Below are positions 33,542 through 43,900 of a stretch of DNA of 64,000 bases, one piece after another (position 1 is the first letter of the stretch; every line of letters begins with the position of its first letter). The translations under genes were made by a program, and so were the position numbers. The stretch spans positions 124,001 through 188,000 of the forward strand of contig NZ_VFVY01000007.1 in assembly GCF_006442315.1 (NCBI RefSeq). Reading direction: 5' to 3'. The notes beneath the pieces are model-generated. The model was not told where the DNA came from. It saw only the letters and a list, made by a program, of their open reading frames with translations, and made no database searches. Source of the DNA: Mesorhizobium sp. B2-3-4 (GTDB taxonomy: Bacteria > Pseudomonadota > Alphaproteobacteria > Rhizobiales > Rhizobiaceae).

Positions 33542-34525
33542 TTACCGGCTGCCATAAGCCTGGTCGAGCAGGCCGCCGGCGGCAAAATGCTCTTTCTGGA
33601 CCTTGTCCCAACCGCCGAAGACGTCCTCCACCGTCAGCAGCCGCACATCCGGGAAATCGGCCTTGTATTTGGCCGCGACAGCCGCGTCGCGGGCGCGCAG
33701 GCCATTGTCGGCGGCGATGCCCTGGCCTTCGGGCGTATAGAGGAAGTCGAGATAGCTCTTGGCCAGATCGCGCGTGCCGTGCTCGTCCGCGACCTTGTCG
33801 ACGATCGCCACCGGGAACTCCGCCAGAAGGCTGACCGAAGGTGTGACCTGCTCGAACTTGTCGTCGCCATATTCCTTGCGGATGCCGCGCGTCTCGGATT
33901 CGAAAGTGATCAGCACGTCGCCGATCTCGCGCTGCACGAAGGTGGTGGTCGCGGCGCGCCCGCCAGTGTCGAAGATCGGCACGTTGTTGAAAAGCTTGGT
34001 GATGAACTCCTTCACCTTGGCGTCGTCGCCCTTGAAGGCTTCCTTGGCGTAGGCGGTGGCGGCCAGATAGGTGTAGCGCGCATTGCCCGACGTCTTCGGA
34101 TTGGGGAAGATCACCTGCACATCGTCGCGCACAAGGTCGTTCCAATCCTTGATGTGCTTGGGATTGCCGGCGCGCACGAGGAAGGACGGAAGCGAATAGA
34201 AGGGCGAGGCGTTGTCGGGGAAATCCTTCTGCCAGTCGGCGGAGACGAGACCCTTCTTGACCAGGAAGTCGACGTCGGTGACCTGGTTGAAGGTGACGAC
34301 ATCGGCGCCGAGGCCTTCTGCGATGGCGCGCGCCTGTGCCGATGTGCCGGCATGCGACTGGTCGATGCTGACGCCCGGATGCTTCTCGATGAAGGCCTTG
34401 TTGACCTGCACGAACAGTTCGCGGCCGACGTCGTAGGACGCGTTCAGCAGCTTGTCGGCGGACCAAGCCTGGGAAGATGCGAGGAGAAGGCCGGCGGCGG
34501 CTGCGCCGAGGAAAAATCGCTTCAT
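33542..34525 (-). CDS. sbp: Sulfate/thiosulfate-binding protein, stand-alone copy
   Basis: 327 residues with signal peptide (MKRFFLGAAAAGLLLASSQA, cut after AWS or WSA). LNASYDVGRELFVQVNKAF is the start of the mature Sbp/CysP fold; HAGTSAQARAI and NPKTSGNARYTYLAA are the sulfate-contact segments. It has no permease or ATPase of its own nearby on the transcript and must share the CysTWA channel encoded at 35645-38483. ATG 34525 is preceded by GGAG. It is bounded by its own terminator and an upstream inverted repeat. Confidence 0.92.
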   Translation of the reverse strand: MKRFFLGAAAAGLLLASSQAWSADKLLNASYDVGRELFVQVNKAFIEKHPGVSIDQSHAGTSAQARAIAEGLGADVVTFNQVTDVDFLVKKGLVSADWQKDFPDNASPFYSLPSFLVRAGNPKHIKDWNDLVRDDVQVIFPNPKTSGNARYTYLAATAYAKEAFKGDDAKVKEFITKLFNNVPIFDTGGRAATTTFVQREIGDVLITFESETRGIRKEYGDDKFEQVTPSVSLLAEFPVAIVDKVADEHGTRDLAKSYLDFLYTPEGQGIAADNGLRARDAAVAAKYKADFPDVRLLTVEDVFGGWDKVQKEHFAAGGLLDQAYGSR

Positions 34526-34545
34526 GAAAAGCTCCGGATGCAATG

Positions 34546-34568
34546 CGGTTATGGCTCGACCATAGCCG
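34546..34568. promoter_or_regulatory. Inverted repeat before stand-alone sbp
   Basis: CGGTTATGG - CTCGA - CCATAGCCG, one mismatch between 9-base arms, starting 21 bases upstream of the sbp start. Candidate operator for the adjacent Rrf2 protein or another sulfur regulator, or a 5'-leader hairpin. Confidence 0.4.
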
Positions 34569-34716
34569 TGGCGCATGGGTCAGGGCGAGGCATGGGTCTT
34601 AAAGCTTGGTGCTCATTGCTAGAAAAACCGTTGCCGTAATGGGCCGATCGTAGGATTTTCTTCCAAGTGGAGTCACTTTGTCTGGCCATGCGTACAGTCC
34701 CTTCCTGATAAAATAG

Positions 34717-34731
34717 ATACACATTGTGTAT
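34717..34731. promoter_or_regulatory. Candidate operator of the DUF1778/GNAT module
   Basis: ATACACATTGTGTAT, a perfect 15-base palindrome with a single central base, 36 bases upstream of the antitoxin start, where ribbon-helix-helix antitoxins normally autoregulate. Confidence 0.6.
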
Positions 34732-34766
34732 GCAGGGCATGCTATGGTGCCGAAAAGGAGTCTTTC

Positions 34767-35048
34767 ATGACAAAGGCCGCACCTGAGACCCACGCCAAGC
34801 CTGTCAATCTGCGCATCCGGGAGGACATGCGCATGCTGATTGACCGTGCCGCGAAAATACGGGGGAAAACCCGCTCCGATTTCATGATCGATGCGGCCTA
34901 TCGAGCAGCTGAGGACACGCTACTCGACCAGACCCTGATCAAGGTGGATCCCGAGAGTTATCAGCGCTATCTCGACATCCTTGATGAACCGCCGAGCGGG
35001 GAAGGTTTTGCGCGCCTTATGAACGCCCCCAAACCATGGCAGGATTGA
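34767..35048 (+). CDS. DUF1778 ribbon-helix-helix antitoxin (TacA-like)
   Basis: 93 residues. The ribbon-helix-helix occupies about 12-45 (VNLRIREDMRMLIDRAAKIR, GKTRSDFMIDAAYRAAED). The C-terminal tail (SYQRYLDILDEPP) is the toxin-neutralising part in TacA proteins. It overlaps the toxin gene. AAGGAG lies eight bases before ATG 34767. The pair forms a type II toxin-antitoxin unit inserted between the sulfate genes on the opposite strand. Confidence 0.92.
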   Translation: MTKAAPETHAKPVNLRIREDMRMLIDRAAKIRGKTRSDFMIDAAYRAAEDTLLDQTLIKVDPESYQRYLDILDEPPSGEGFARLMNAPKPWQD

Positions 35049-35533
35049 TGCTATCGGCGCCGACGCCTCTGATCGATAGCCACGATCTCGGACTATTCCA
35101 AAGTGGCACGGAAAGCCTTGATCAATGGCTTCGTCGTAGGGCTCGGGCCAACCAGATCGGTGGCGCGTCGCGTACCTATGTGGTGGCGGAAGGCCCACGT
35201 GTTGTCGGCTACTATTGCCTGTCTTCGGGTGGGCTTGATCTTGCAGCGGCGCCTGGCCCCATCCGCCGCAACATGCCTGACCCTATCCCAATGGTTGTGC
35301 TCGGGCGACTCGCCGTGGACGCTGGCTGGCAAAGGAAGGGACTAGGGGCCGCGCTGCTGCGGGACGCTGTTCTGCGCGCCGCTCACGCCGCGACGATCCT
35401 TGGGATTCGCGGCATCTTCGTTCATGCCATATCGGATGAGGCCAAAGCCTTCTATGAGCACTATGGCTTCGCGGCTTCCCCGAAAAATCCGATGACTTTG
35501 GTGCTGTCGTTGAAGGGGTTGGCGAAAGAGTAG
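35036..35533 (+). CDS. GNAT-family acetyltransferase toxin (TacT-like)
   Basis: 165 residues. VVLGRLAVDAGWQRKGLGAALLRDA carries the acetyl-CoA pyrophosphate motif (Q/RxxGxG/A), and SDEAKAFYEHYGFAAS is the TacT C-terminal signature with the catalytic tyrosine region. TacT-type toxins acetylate the amino group of charged aminoacyl-tRNA and halt translation. The start may be ATG 35036 or ATG 35048; the latter overlaps the antitoxin stop as TGATG and has AGGA just before it. All motif residues appear intact. Confidence 0.92.
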   Translation: MAGLMLSAPTPLIDSHDLGLFQSGTESLDQWLRRRARANQIGGASRTYVVAEGPRVVGYYCLSSGGLDLAAAPGPIRRNMPDPIPMVVLGRLAVDAGWQRKGLGAALLRDAVLRAAHAATILGIRGIFVHAISDEAKAFYEHYGFAASPKNPMTLVLSLKGLAKE

Positions 35534-35644
35534 GTTCGATGGAATCGCCGAGCTACCATAACCATTTGTTTTTACACGGCTTTCCAGGGAAAGCGCTATG
35601 CTCTGTTCCCGAGAAAACCTTTATATACTTTTCCTGGAATTGTT

Positions 35645-36685
35645 TTACGCCGCCGGAAACAGTTTCCAGCGACCGGGCCGGAACGCCACGCGGCTCTTTT
35701 GCGCCGCCGGATGGCCTACCGGTAGCTCTATCTCGACCCGCTGGCGTTCGCCGCCGATCTCCAGCTCGACGCGGCGCGTGCCGGCGACGCGGCGGCTGGC
35801 GGCGACCGTGCCGGCGATGCAGCCGCTGCAGCCATCCAGCAATTCGACGTCATGCGGACGGAAATACAGCGTCGCATCTCCCGAGGACGCATGCGGCGCC
35901 TGCAATCCGATCGGGCGGTCGGCCAGCCAGATCTCGCCATTCTCGACCTTGACCGGAAGCGAGCTGGATTCGCCGATGAAACCGTAGACGAAGGGGGAGT
36001 TCGGCGTGTCGTAGATGTCGTCGGCGGTGCCGACCTGCTCGATGCGTCCCTGGCTCATCACCACGACACGGTCGGCCAACTCAAGCGCCTCCTCCTGGTC
36101 GTGGGTGACGAAGACGGTGGTGTGGCCGGTGGCGTCATGGATTTCGCGCAGCCAGCGGCGCAATTCCCGGCGCACCTGCGCGTCAAGCGCGCCGAACGGC
36201 TCGTCAAGCAGCAGCACCTTGGGTTCGATGGCCATGGCGCGCGCCAGCGCCACGCGCTGGCGCTGGCCGCCCGAAAGTTGCGCCGGATAGCGTTTCTCCA
36301 GACCCGACAACTGGACGAGGTCGAGCAGTTCCGAAGCGCGGCGGCGGATTTCCTGAGCCGGCGGCCGCGACGGTCCGTGCCGGACCTTGAGGCCGAAACC
36401 GATATTGTCGGCCACCGTCATGTGGCGGAACAGGGCGTAGTGCTGGAACACGAAGCCGACATTGCGATCCTGGATGGACTTCTGCGAAGCGTCCTCGTCG
36501 CCAAAGAAGATCTTGCCGCGCGTCGGGCGCTCCAGCCCGGCGATCAGCCTGAGCAGCGTCGTCTTGCCGGAGCCGGATGGACCGAGCAGCGCGATCAGTT
36601 CGCCCGACTTGATGTCGAGCGACACGTCGTGGAGCGCCGGAAACCGCTCGAACTCCTTGCGCACATTGGCAACGCGAACTTCCAT
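35645..36685 (-). CDS. cysA: Sulfate/thiosulfate ABC transporter ATP-binding protein
   Basis: 346 residues. Walker A GPSGSGKT at about 35-42, Q-loop FQHYALF, signature LSGGQRQ, Walker [13 protein letters not shown], and a C-terminal TOBE-like domain ([13 protein letters not shown]). It energises the CysTW channel. Last gene of the four-gene operon, separated from cysW by 69 bases that are almost filled by a rhizobial palindrome. Confidence 0.95.
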   Translation of the reverse strand: MEVRVANVRKEFERFPALHDVSLDIKSGELIALLGPSGSGKTTLLRLIAGLERPTRGKIFFGDEDASQKSIQDRNVGFVFQHYALFRHMTVADNIGFGLKVRHGPSRPPAQEIRRRASELLDLVQLSGLEKRYPAQLSGGQRQRVALARAMAIEPKVLLLDEPFGALDAQVRRELRRWLREIHDATGHTTVFVTHDQEEALELADRVVVMSQGRIEQVGTADDIYDTPNSPFVYGFIGESSSLPVKVENGEIWLADRPIGLQAPHASSGDATLYFRPHDVELLDGCSGCIAGTVAASRRVAGTRRVELEIGGERQRVEIELPVGHPAAQKSRVAFRPGRWKLFPAA

Positions 36686-36706
36686 CTAAAGAACCTCTTT
36701 TAGTTC

Positions 36707-36755
36707 ATGCATGTCGTTGCCCCAAAACCGGCCTCCACTTTTGGGCGGCATGCAT
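36707..36755. repeat. Rhizobial intergenic palindrome between cysW and cysA
   Basis: ATGCATG and GCCCCAAAA on the left are mirrored by TTTTGGGC and GCATGCAT on the right. It ends on the cysW stop codon. Similar in design to the palindrome at 11660-11708 but with different arms. In the mRNA it would form a hairpin between two operon genes. Confidence 0.65.
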
Positions 36756-37639
36756 TAGTGCCCGCGCGTCGCGGCGAGTTCGGCGCCGTAGCGCATCTCG
36801 AGCAATGTTTTCAAGACCAGCGTGACGAGCGCCAGCCCGGCAAGCAGCGAGGCGACGGCGAAGGCGCCGACGGCATTGTACTCGTTGTAGAGGATTTCGA
36901 CATGCAGCGGCATGGTGTTGGTCAGGCCCCTGATATGGCCCGACACCACCGAAACCGCGCCGAACTCGCCCATGGCGCGCGCATTGCACAGAAGCACGCC
37001 ATAGAGCAGGCCCCATTTGACGTTGGGCAAGGTCACGTACCAGAAGGTCTGCCAGCCATTGGCGCCGAGCGAAAGGGCGGCTTCCTCGTCGCCATTGCCC
37101 TGTTCCTGCATCAGCGGGATCAGTTCGCGGGCGACGAAGGGGAAGGTGACGAAGACGGTGGCCAGCACGATGCCCGGCACGGCGAACAGGATCTGGATGC
37201 CATGACCCTTCAGCCATTCGCCGAGCAGTCCCTGAGCGCCGAACAGCAGCACGTAGACCAGACCCGAAATGACCGGCGAGACCGAGAAGGGCAGGTCGAT
37301 CAGCGTGGTCAGGAAAGCCTTGCCCTTGAACTCGAACTTGGCAATGGCCCAGGCGGCCGAGATGCCGAAGACGATGTTGAGCGGCACCGAGATCGCCGCC
37401 ACCAGCAAGGTCAGGCGGATCGCCGAACGCGTGTCGGCGTCGCCAAGCGATTGCAGATAGGTGCCGATGCCCTTGGCGAAGGCTTCCTTGAAGACGATGA
37501 TCAGCGGCAGCAGCAGGAAGACGGCGAGGAAGACGAAGACAATGGCCATCAGCACGGCCTGTGCCGGCCGGCTTTCGGTCACCGCCGCCGATTTGCTGTC
37601 GTGATGCGGTTCCCAGGATTTGATCTCGGGGTCAGCCAT
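36755..37639 (-). CDS. cysW: Sulfate ABC transporter permease CysW
   Basis: 294 residues with six membrane segments, starting [20 protein letters not shown]. The EAA loop segment [23 protein letters not shown] with [16 protein letters not shown] matches CysW. The protein pairs with CysT. Its start overlaps the cysT stop by eight bases, so translation is coupled. Confidence 0.95.
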   Translation of the reverse strand: MADPEIKSWEPHHDSKSAAVTESRPAQAVLMAIVFVFLAVFLLLPLIIVFKEAFAKGIGTYLQSLGDADTRSAIRLTLLVAAISVPLNIVFGISAAWAIAKFEFKGKAFLTTLIDLPFSVSPVISGLVYVLLFGAQGLLGEWLKGHGIQILFAVPGIVLATVFVTFPFVARELIPLMQEQGNGDEEAALSLGANGWQTFWYVTLPNVKWGLLYGVLLCNARAMGEFGAVSVVSGHIRGLTNTMPLHVEILYNEYNAVGAFAVASLLAGLALVTLVLKTLLEMRYGAELAATRGH

Positions 37640-38483
37640 AGCGCTTGCGGCTCCATGTCTGCACCAGATTGACGATCAACAGCATGAGGAACGACAGCGC
37701 CAGCATGATTGCCGCGATCGCGGTTGCCGCGGGATAATTGTATTCCTCGAGCCGGATGACGATCAGCAGCGGCGCGATTTCGGATTTGTAGGGCAGGTTG
37801 CCGGCGATGAAGATGACCGAGCCATATTCGCCGACGCCGCGCGCGAAGGCGAGCGAGAAGCCGGTGATGATGGCAGGCGCAAGGCCGGGAAACAGCACGC
37901 GGGTGATGATCTGGAAGCGGCTGGCGCCGAGCGTGGCGGCGGCTTCCTCCACCTCCTTGTCGATCTCTTCCATGATCGGCTGCACGGTGCGCACGACGAA
38001 TGGCAGGCCGATGAAGACGAGGGCGATGACAATGCCGAGCGGCGTATAGGCGACCTTAAGCCCGAGTGGCATCAGCAGCTTGCCGATCCAGCCGTTGGGT
38101 GCGTAGAGCGTGGTCAGCGCGATGCCGGCAACCGCCGTCGGCAGCGCGAAGGGCAGGTCGACCATGGCATCGACGATGCGGCGGCCTGGAAAACGGTAGC
38201 GCACCAGCACCCAGGCGACGAGCGTGCCGAAGACGACATTGACGGCAGCCGCGATGAAGGCGGTGCCGAAGCTGATCCGAAGCGCATTGATCGTGCGGCG
38301 ATCGGTGGCGATGGCCCAGAAATCGGTCCAGCCGAGGGCGGCCGAGCGCCAGATCAGCCCGGACAGCGGGATGAGGATGATGAGGGTGAGGTAGGCAAGC
38401 GAGAAGCCGAGCGTCAATCCGAAACCCGGAATGACGCTCGGCTGCCTGAACCGCCACCCCGCCTGCGCGGGTGCTGTGGTCAT
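37632..38483 (-). CDS. cysT: Sulfate ABC transporter permease CysT
   Basis: 283 residues from ATG 38483 with AGGA upstream. [39 protein letters not shown] and [20 protein letters not shown] follow the CysT/CysU pattern closely. Six membrane segments. It lies 22 bases downstream of the binding-protein gene. The frame extends to 38543 but that start would overlap sbp. Confidence 0.95.
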   Translation of the reverse strand: MTTAPAQAGWRFRQPSVIPGFGLTLGFSLAYLTLIILIPLSGLIWRSAALGWTDFWAIATDRRTINALRISFGTAFIAAAVNVVFGTLVAWVLVRYRFPGRRIVDAMVDLPFALPTAVAGIALTTLYAPNGWIGKLLMPLGLKVAYTPLGIVIALVFIGLPFVVRTVQPIMEEIDKEVEEAAATLGASRFQIITRVLFPGLAPAIITGFSLAFARGVGEYGSVIFIAGNLPYKSEIAPLLIVIRLEEYNYPAATAIAAIMLALSFLMLLIVNLVQTWSRKRYG

Positions 38484-38505
38484 GTCGTCCTGATCTAGAT
38501 ATTGC

Positions 38506-39534
38506 TCACTGGGCCGGCTTGTAGATCTGGTCGAATATACCACCGTCGCCGAAATGATAAGGCTGCGCTTTCTTCCAGCCGCCGAATTGCGGATCGTCGA
38601 TGGTCACCAGCTTGATCGCCGGCAGCTTGGCGAGATCCTCCGGCGGCACCAGTTCGGGCTTGGAAGGCCGATAGTGGTTCTTGGCGATAATGGTCTGGGC
38701 TTCCTTGGAGTACAGCCAGCCCAGATAGGCTTCGGCGACCTTGCGGGTGCCCCTGGCATCGACATTGGCGTCGACCACCGCGACCGGCGGTTCGGCCAGA
38801 ATCGAAGTCGGCGGATAGACGATGTCGAAGTTGTCGGCGCCGAATTCGTCGAGCGCCAGATAGGCATCGTTTTCCCAGCCGATCAGCACGTCGCCCAGGC
38901 CTTTTTGGGCGAAGGTCACGGTCGAGCCGCGCGCGCCGGTGTCGAGCACGGGCGCATTGGCGTAGAGCTTGCCGACGAATTCCTTGGTCTTGGCCTCGTC
39001 ACCGCCGTCATTGGCGTTGGCATAGGCCCAGGCGGCGAGATAGTTCCAGCGCGCACCGCCCGAGGTCTTGGGGTTGGGGGTGATCACCTGGACGCCGTCC
39101 TTGACGAGGTCGTTCCAGTCGTGGATGCCCTTGGGATTGCCCTTGCGGACGAGGAAGATGATGGTCGAGGTGTAAGGCGCTGAATTGTTTTCGAATTTCG
39201 TGCGCCAGTCAGGATTGATCTTCTTCGACTTCGAGACAATGGCGTTGATGTCGCCTTCGAGCGCCAGCGTCACGACATCGGCGTCGAGGCCGTCGATCAC
39301 GGCACGAGCCTGGGCGCCGGAGCCGCCATGCGACTGCTGGATGGTCACGGTTTCGCCGGTCTCGGCCTTCCAGTGCGCGGCGAAGGCCTCGTCATAGGCC
39401 TTGTAGAGCTCGCGCGTCGGATCGTAGGACACGTTGAGAATGGTGGTGTCGGCAAACGCGAAACCGAGCGTGCCGAACTGGACAGATGTGGCGACCAGCG
39501 CGCCGAGCAGTTTCCGGAAATGAGGTTTGGTCAT
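38506..39534 (-). CDS. sbp: Sulfate-binding protein, operon copy
   Basis: 342 residues. Signal peptide: [20 protein letters not shown] with hydrophobic core to FAFA, cut near residue 27. [20 protein letters not shown] begins the mature Sbp fold; [13 protein letters not shown] and [19 protein letters not shown] form the sulfate site. ATG 39534 has GGAGG. First gene of sbp-cysT-cysW-cysA. It shares the fold and motifs with the copy at 33542 but is clearly diverged, so the two are old paralogues, perhaps for sulfate and thiosulfate. Confidence 0.93.
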   Translation of the reverse strand: MTKPHFRKLLGALVATSVQFGTLGFAFADTTILNVSYDPTRELYKAYDEAFAAHWKAETGETVTIQQSHGGSGAQARAVIDGLDADVVTLALEGDINAIVSKSKKINPDWRTKFENNSAPYTSTIIFLVRKGNPKGIHDWNDLVKDGVQVITPNPKTSGGARWNYLAAWAYANANDGGDEAKTKEFVGKLYANAPVLDTGARGSTVTFAQKGLGDVLIGWENDAYLALDEFGADNFDIVYPPTSILAEPPVAVVDANVDARGTRKVAEAYLGWLYSKEAQTIIAKNHYRPSKPELVPPEDLAKLPAIKLVTIDDPQFGGWKKAQPYHFGDGGIFDQIYKPAQ

Positions 39535-39727
39535 TTCTGCCTCCGTTGAACCCGCGCCAAATCTACCGAATTGATAGAAATAAGATGCATTGAATGTTGC
39601 CTTTTTTGCCCTCCTGAAGAAAATCTTCAACGCAATTTCGCAGCACGGAGAAATTTCTTCCTCACGGCGATGTCGGCGCGGCTACACCCGCCAGATGTTC
39701 TTATCCAGGCGGGGAGGAGCGATCCGC

Positions 39728-40858
39728 TCAGCCTTCGCTGTCGATGGTGATCAGCGAGGCCATGTTGGGGCTGTTGAGCGGCACCGACGAGGGACAGCGG
39801 CAGCCTGGAATGACGGCGATGTCGAACAGTTCAGTGATATGCCCCTTGAGCTCGATCCATTCGGCGATGCCACCGGTATGGAGGTCGATGATGTAGAGCG
39901 CGCAGCGCGGCTCGGCGTCGCGCGCCTGCAGATTGGCCTGCAACGGCAGGTCTTTGAACAAGCCGTCGCGCGGCAGTGACGTGGTGACGATGGCAAAACG
40001 GCCGTGAAAGCTCAGGCCCCGAAGAAAGCCGGGACAGAAGGCGATGTTCTGTCTTTCCCAGTTTTTGGGATTGATGCGGACCAGAAAGCCGCGGCCGGAA
40101 TCGAGCACCCACAGCGCGCCGTCGTGGACGCGCGGCGAATGCGGCATCGACAGATCGTCGACCACCACCTTGTCCTCGGTGATATCGATGATCATGCCGC
40201 CTTCCCAGCGCCGGTCGCGCCAGCCGCTGACTGAATCCGACCGGCTGATGGCGCTGACATAGCGGGCGCGGCCGTTCTGCATGGCAAGGCCGTTGAGATG
40301 GCAGCGATCCTCCGGCACCAGCTTGCTGATGAAGGAAGGCTTCCACAGCGGCCGGAAGGAATGCGTCGGGCTCAGTGTCGCCAGACACGAGAATTTGGTG
40401 TTGATGAAGACGATCTGTCCGTCTTCCCGCACAGCCAGCTCATGAACGTCCAGGTCGCCGGTGTAGGAGGCCGCGCGGGGCACATACATCCGGTCGTAGG
40501 TATTGTTGGCGACCTGATCGGGGCCAAGGATGTTCTCCAGCCGCCATACCGCCGTATCGGAAGCGAGCACGATGCGCTGGCCCGCCACGGTGACGCCCAT
40601 GGCCCTGGTGAAGTTGGTCTGATGGATCGAGGCCTTCCTGTCGCCGGTAAGACCGACCAGGAACAACTGTCCGGTCTGGTAGGAGGTGAAGGCGAGCGAG
40701 CACTGCGCCGTCTCCAGCCAGTTGATGAAGCCGCGCGACAGCGAGACATTGGTGTGCTGTTCGACCGGCGCGGCAGGCGCGGTCTCGGCCGGTTTCACCG
40801 GGGGTTCGTCGGCGGCGTTGGACGTGCTCACGCTTGCTCCAAGGGTAGGCCCATTCAT
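39728..40858 (-). CDS. TIGR03032/DUF4915-like protein, probable beta-propeller
   Basis: 376 residues from ATG 40858. No signal peptide is evident. Blocks such as NVSLSRGFINWLETAQCSLA, TNFTRAMGVTV, RMYVPRAASYTGDLDVHELA, KFSCLATLSP and HLNGLAMQNGRARYVSAIS fit the TIGR03032 family of uncharacterised proteins, in which repeated short strands suggest a six-bladed beta-propeller. No enzymatic residues are known for the family. It lies 52 bases downstream of the giant autotransporter on the same strand and could be co-transcribed. Two adjacent cysteines (GCRC) near the C-terminus are notable. Confidence 0.7.
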   Translation of the reverse strand: MNGPTLGASVSTSNAADEPPVKPAETAPAAPVEQHTNVSLSRGFINWLETAQCSLAFTSYQTGQLFLVGLTGDRKASIHQTNFTRAMGVTVAGQRIVLASDTAVWRLENILGPDQVANNTYDRMYVPRAASYTGDLDVHELAVREDGQIVFINTKFSCLATLSPTHSFRPLWKPSFISKLVPEDRCHLNGLAMQNGRARYVSAISRSDSVSGWRDRRWEGGMIIDITEDKVVVDDLSMPHSPRVHDGALWVLDSGRGFLVRINPKNWERQNIAFCPGFLRGLSFHGRFAIVTTSLPRDGLFKDLPLQANLQARDAEPRCALYIIDLHTGGIAEWIELKGHITELFDIAVIPGCRCPSSVPLNSPNMASLITIDSEG

Positions 40859-40910
40859 GACTACGCCGGCCACGAGGGCCGGCGCAAGAATTTCAATGCA
40901 ATCCGCGTGA

Positions 40911-43900
40911 TTACCAGCCGTAGCGGATAGCCGCACCGATGGAGCCGGCGCTGTAGTGGTCGCCGAAGCGGACGCTGCCGCGCACCACGCCGGACCAGTT
41001 GCTGGCGCTCGCCACATTCACGCCGACGCCGACTTCACCAAACGTGCCGTTGCCGACGCTGTCGGTGGCCGAGAAGGCATTGCCGGGGAAGTCGATGTTG
41101 ACGCTATTGCTGCCGCCGAAACGATTCCAGACGCTCAGCGTCAAATCGGGACTGACCGTCATGCCGTTCATCTGCATGTCGGTGCCGACCCGCACGCCGA
41201 TCCTGGCGCGGCCGCTGCTGCCGTTCTGGAAGTCGACATCGCCGCCGAAGATCGAGACCGAGTCCATGCTGGTGTGGACCCATTCCAGGCTGGCCTGCGG
41301 CTCGATGAAGCCCCAGCCCATGGCGACACGATAGCCGGTGTCGAGGCGCACGCCGATGTTGGTGGCGTTTGTGCTCGCCTTGTCGTTGATCACTCCCTGG
41401 CTGTCGTTGATGTCGACGTTGAGGAAGTCGGCCTTGACGAGGCCGTCGAGATAGAAGCCGCCGCTGAGGTAGGTCGCATAGGCGCCGACCGTGCCGCCCT
41501 TGTAGTTCCAGCTGTCATCCGTCGCCTTGAAGTCGAGCTTGGAGGTGACGTAGCCGGCCATGACGCCGAACAGCATGTCGCCGCCGGCGACGCCTTCCAG
41601 CCCCATGTCGATGCCGCCGAGGAAGGCACCGGTCTGCTGCCGGCGATCGAGATTGAGCGTTTCGGTCTGCTGCGAAATCGGGTCGGTGTAGCTGGTGTCG
41701 CCATCCTGGCTCGACCAGTCGCCCGAAGCGCGGGCCCAGATGCCACCCATGCGCGTTTTAAGGTTCTCCTCGGGCATGTCGGCATTATGCGTCCCGGTCG
41801 TCTCGGTGCGCAGGTCCGCCATGCGGTCCTGCCAGAAGCCGGTGGTGTCCTGCCAGACATTCTGCGCGCCGGTGATGCCGGCCGGCAGTTCGAACGCGGC
41901 ATTGCCAAGGCCGACATAGCGCAGGCCATGCTGGTTGCCCTGCAGGAAGAGGTCATAGGCGAACAGACCGGCGTTGACCGGCGCGGGGACATCGAAATTG
42001 CTGTCGGATGTCGTGCCGGTGACGGTGACGACCGGAATGAAGGTCGCGGTCGGCACGCCGGGTGCGATGGCGGTAACGTTCACCACCAGATTGGTGTGAC
42101 CGGAGGAATTGCCGCCGATCGTCAGCGTGTCCGAGGTGTTGTTCGCGAAATCGGTGTCGACGCCGAGCTTGGAATTGCCCTGGCCGGTGAAGTTGCCTGA
42201 CGTGGTCAGCTTGTCGCCGACCACGCCGTCGATCATCGTCGTCAGGCCGGGACCGGAGCCGAGGCTGCCGTTGACGAAGTTTTCGAGACCGGTGAGGGTG
42301 ACGGTGTTCGGCGATGAGCCGAAATAGCTGCCTGAGGCATTGACGATGCCGGCATTGTTGAGCGTGTCGTTGCCGGCGCCGAAATTGCTGTCGGTAAACG
42401 CCCGGAAGGTGCCTTTCTCATCGATGTTCATGACGTTGCCGGCGTCGCTCAACTCGACGCGGCCCGCAATGATGCCATTGTCGTTGATCTCGACCGTGCC
42501 GACCGTCGACTTGATGGCGAGGAAGTTGTCGGCGCCGACATAGCCTGATGTGCCGACATTGACGGTTGCGCCACCGGTCGAATTGACCTTGATGCCGCCC
42601 ATCTCGCCATACACGTCACCGTCAGTCGTGACGGTGATCGTGCTTGCAGCGCCGGTCGTCTCGGCAATCACGCCGAAGCCGACACCATAGAGGTTGGAAT
42701 TCTTGTTGTTGGTGATGACGATATTGCTGTCGGCGCCGCTCGTATAGGCGGCAAGTCCCGCCACGCCGCCATAAGCGTTGACGGATCCCGAATTGGTGAC
42801 GATGACGTTGCTGTTAGCGCCGTTCGACTTGGCGTAGATGCCTTCCTCGTTGGCCGAGTAGATATCGCCTTTGTTGGTGACGGTGACTGTGCCATCCGAG
42901 CCGTAGGTATAGGCGCCGATGCCCTTGCCGCCCGAGTTTATGGTTGCGGCGTTGGTGACGGTGACCGTGCCGCCATTGTTCGCGTTGGGGGGCTGGTTTT
43001 GCGGGTTCGCGCTGCCAGCCTGGGCAAAGATGCCAAAGGCGTCGGCACCCGTCGTGGTGATGTCGCCCCCGGCCTTGTTGTTGACGACGACGCTGCCATT
43101 GTTGGTGGGGACGATGACGTTGCCGCTGGTCACGCCGTAGTAGTTGGCGATTGCCGAAATGCCGGCGGCGGTGACGCCACTTGTCGTGATTCGACCGCTG
43201 TTGGTAACGGTGGCCAGTGTGTTGTCGCCGTTGACATCGGCGAAGATGCCGGTCGAACCGCCGTTGGTCGAAACGCTGGCGCCCGTCTCGATGTCGCCGG
43301 TGTTGTCGACCGTCACCTTTCCATTCGCGCCGGTCGACGCGGCTTTGATGCCCGCCGATTCCGCTCCGGTCGTGATGTCGCCCGAATTGGTGACCGAGAT
43401 GACCAGGTTGGTGTCATTGAATCCGGGGCCATTGACGGCCTCGATGCCGACCGACTTGTCGCCACCGGCCGCGGTGTTGATATCGCCACTGTTGGTGATC
43501 GTGATGGTGGAGTTACCGCTGTTGGCCGACGCCTTGATGCCGTCGGAGCCATCGGCGCCACTGGTGCCCGAGGTGATGTTGCCCTTGTTGTCGATGGTGA
43601 TGTTGCCGCCAGTGCCGTAGGTGAAGCCGGCGACGCCCATGTAGCCGGCGCTGACGGTGGCCGCGTTGGTGATCTTGACGGTGCCGCCATTGTTGGGATT
43701 GGGCGGTGAATTGGTCGGGTTGATACTGCCGGCCTGTGCAAAGATGCCGTAGGCCTCGTTGCCCGTGGTGGTGATGGTGCCGCCGGCCTTGTTGTTGACG
43801 ACGACGCTGCCGTTGTTGCCGTGGTAATAGTTGGCGATTGCCGAGATGCCGGCCGCGCTGGTTCCGATCGTGCTGATGGCACCGTTGTTGGTGACGCTGA

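Noticed and set aside
35582..35638. Inverted repeat between the GNAT toxin gene and cysA
   Set aside because: Arms TTCCAGGGAAAG and CTTTTCCTGGAA are similar, but the loop is over 30 bases and one mismatch is present; too weak to call.
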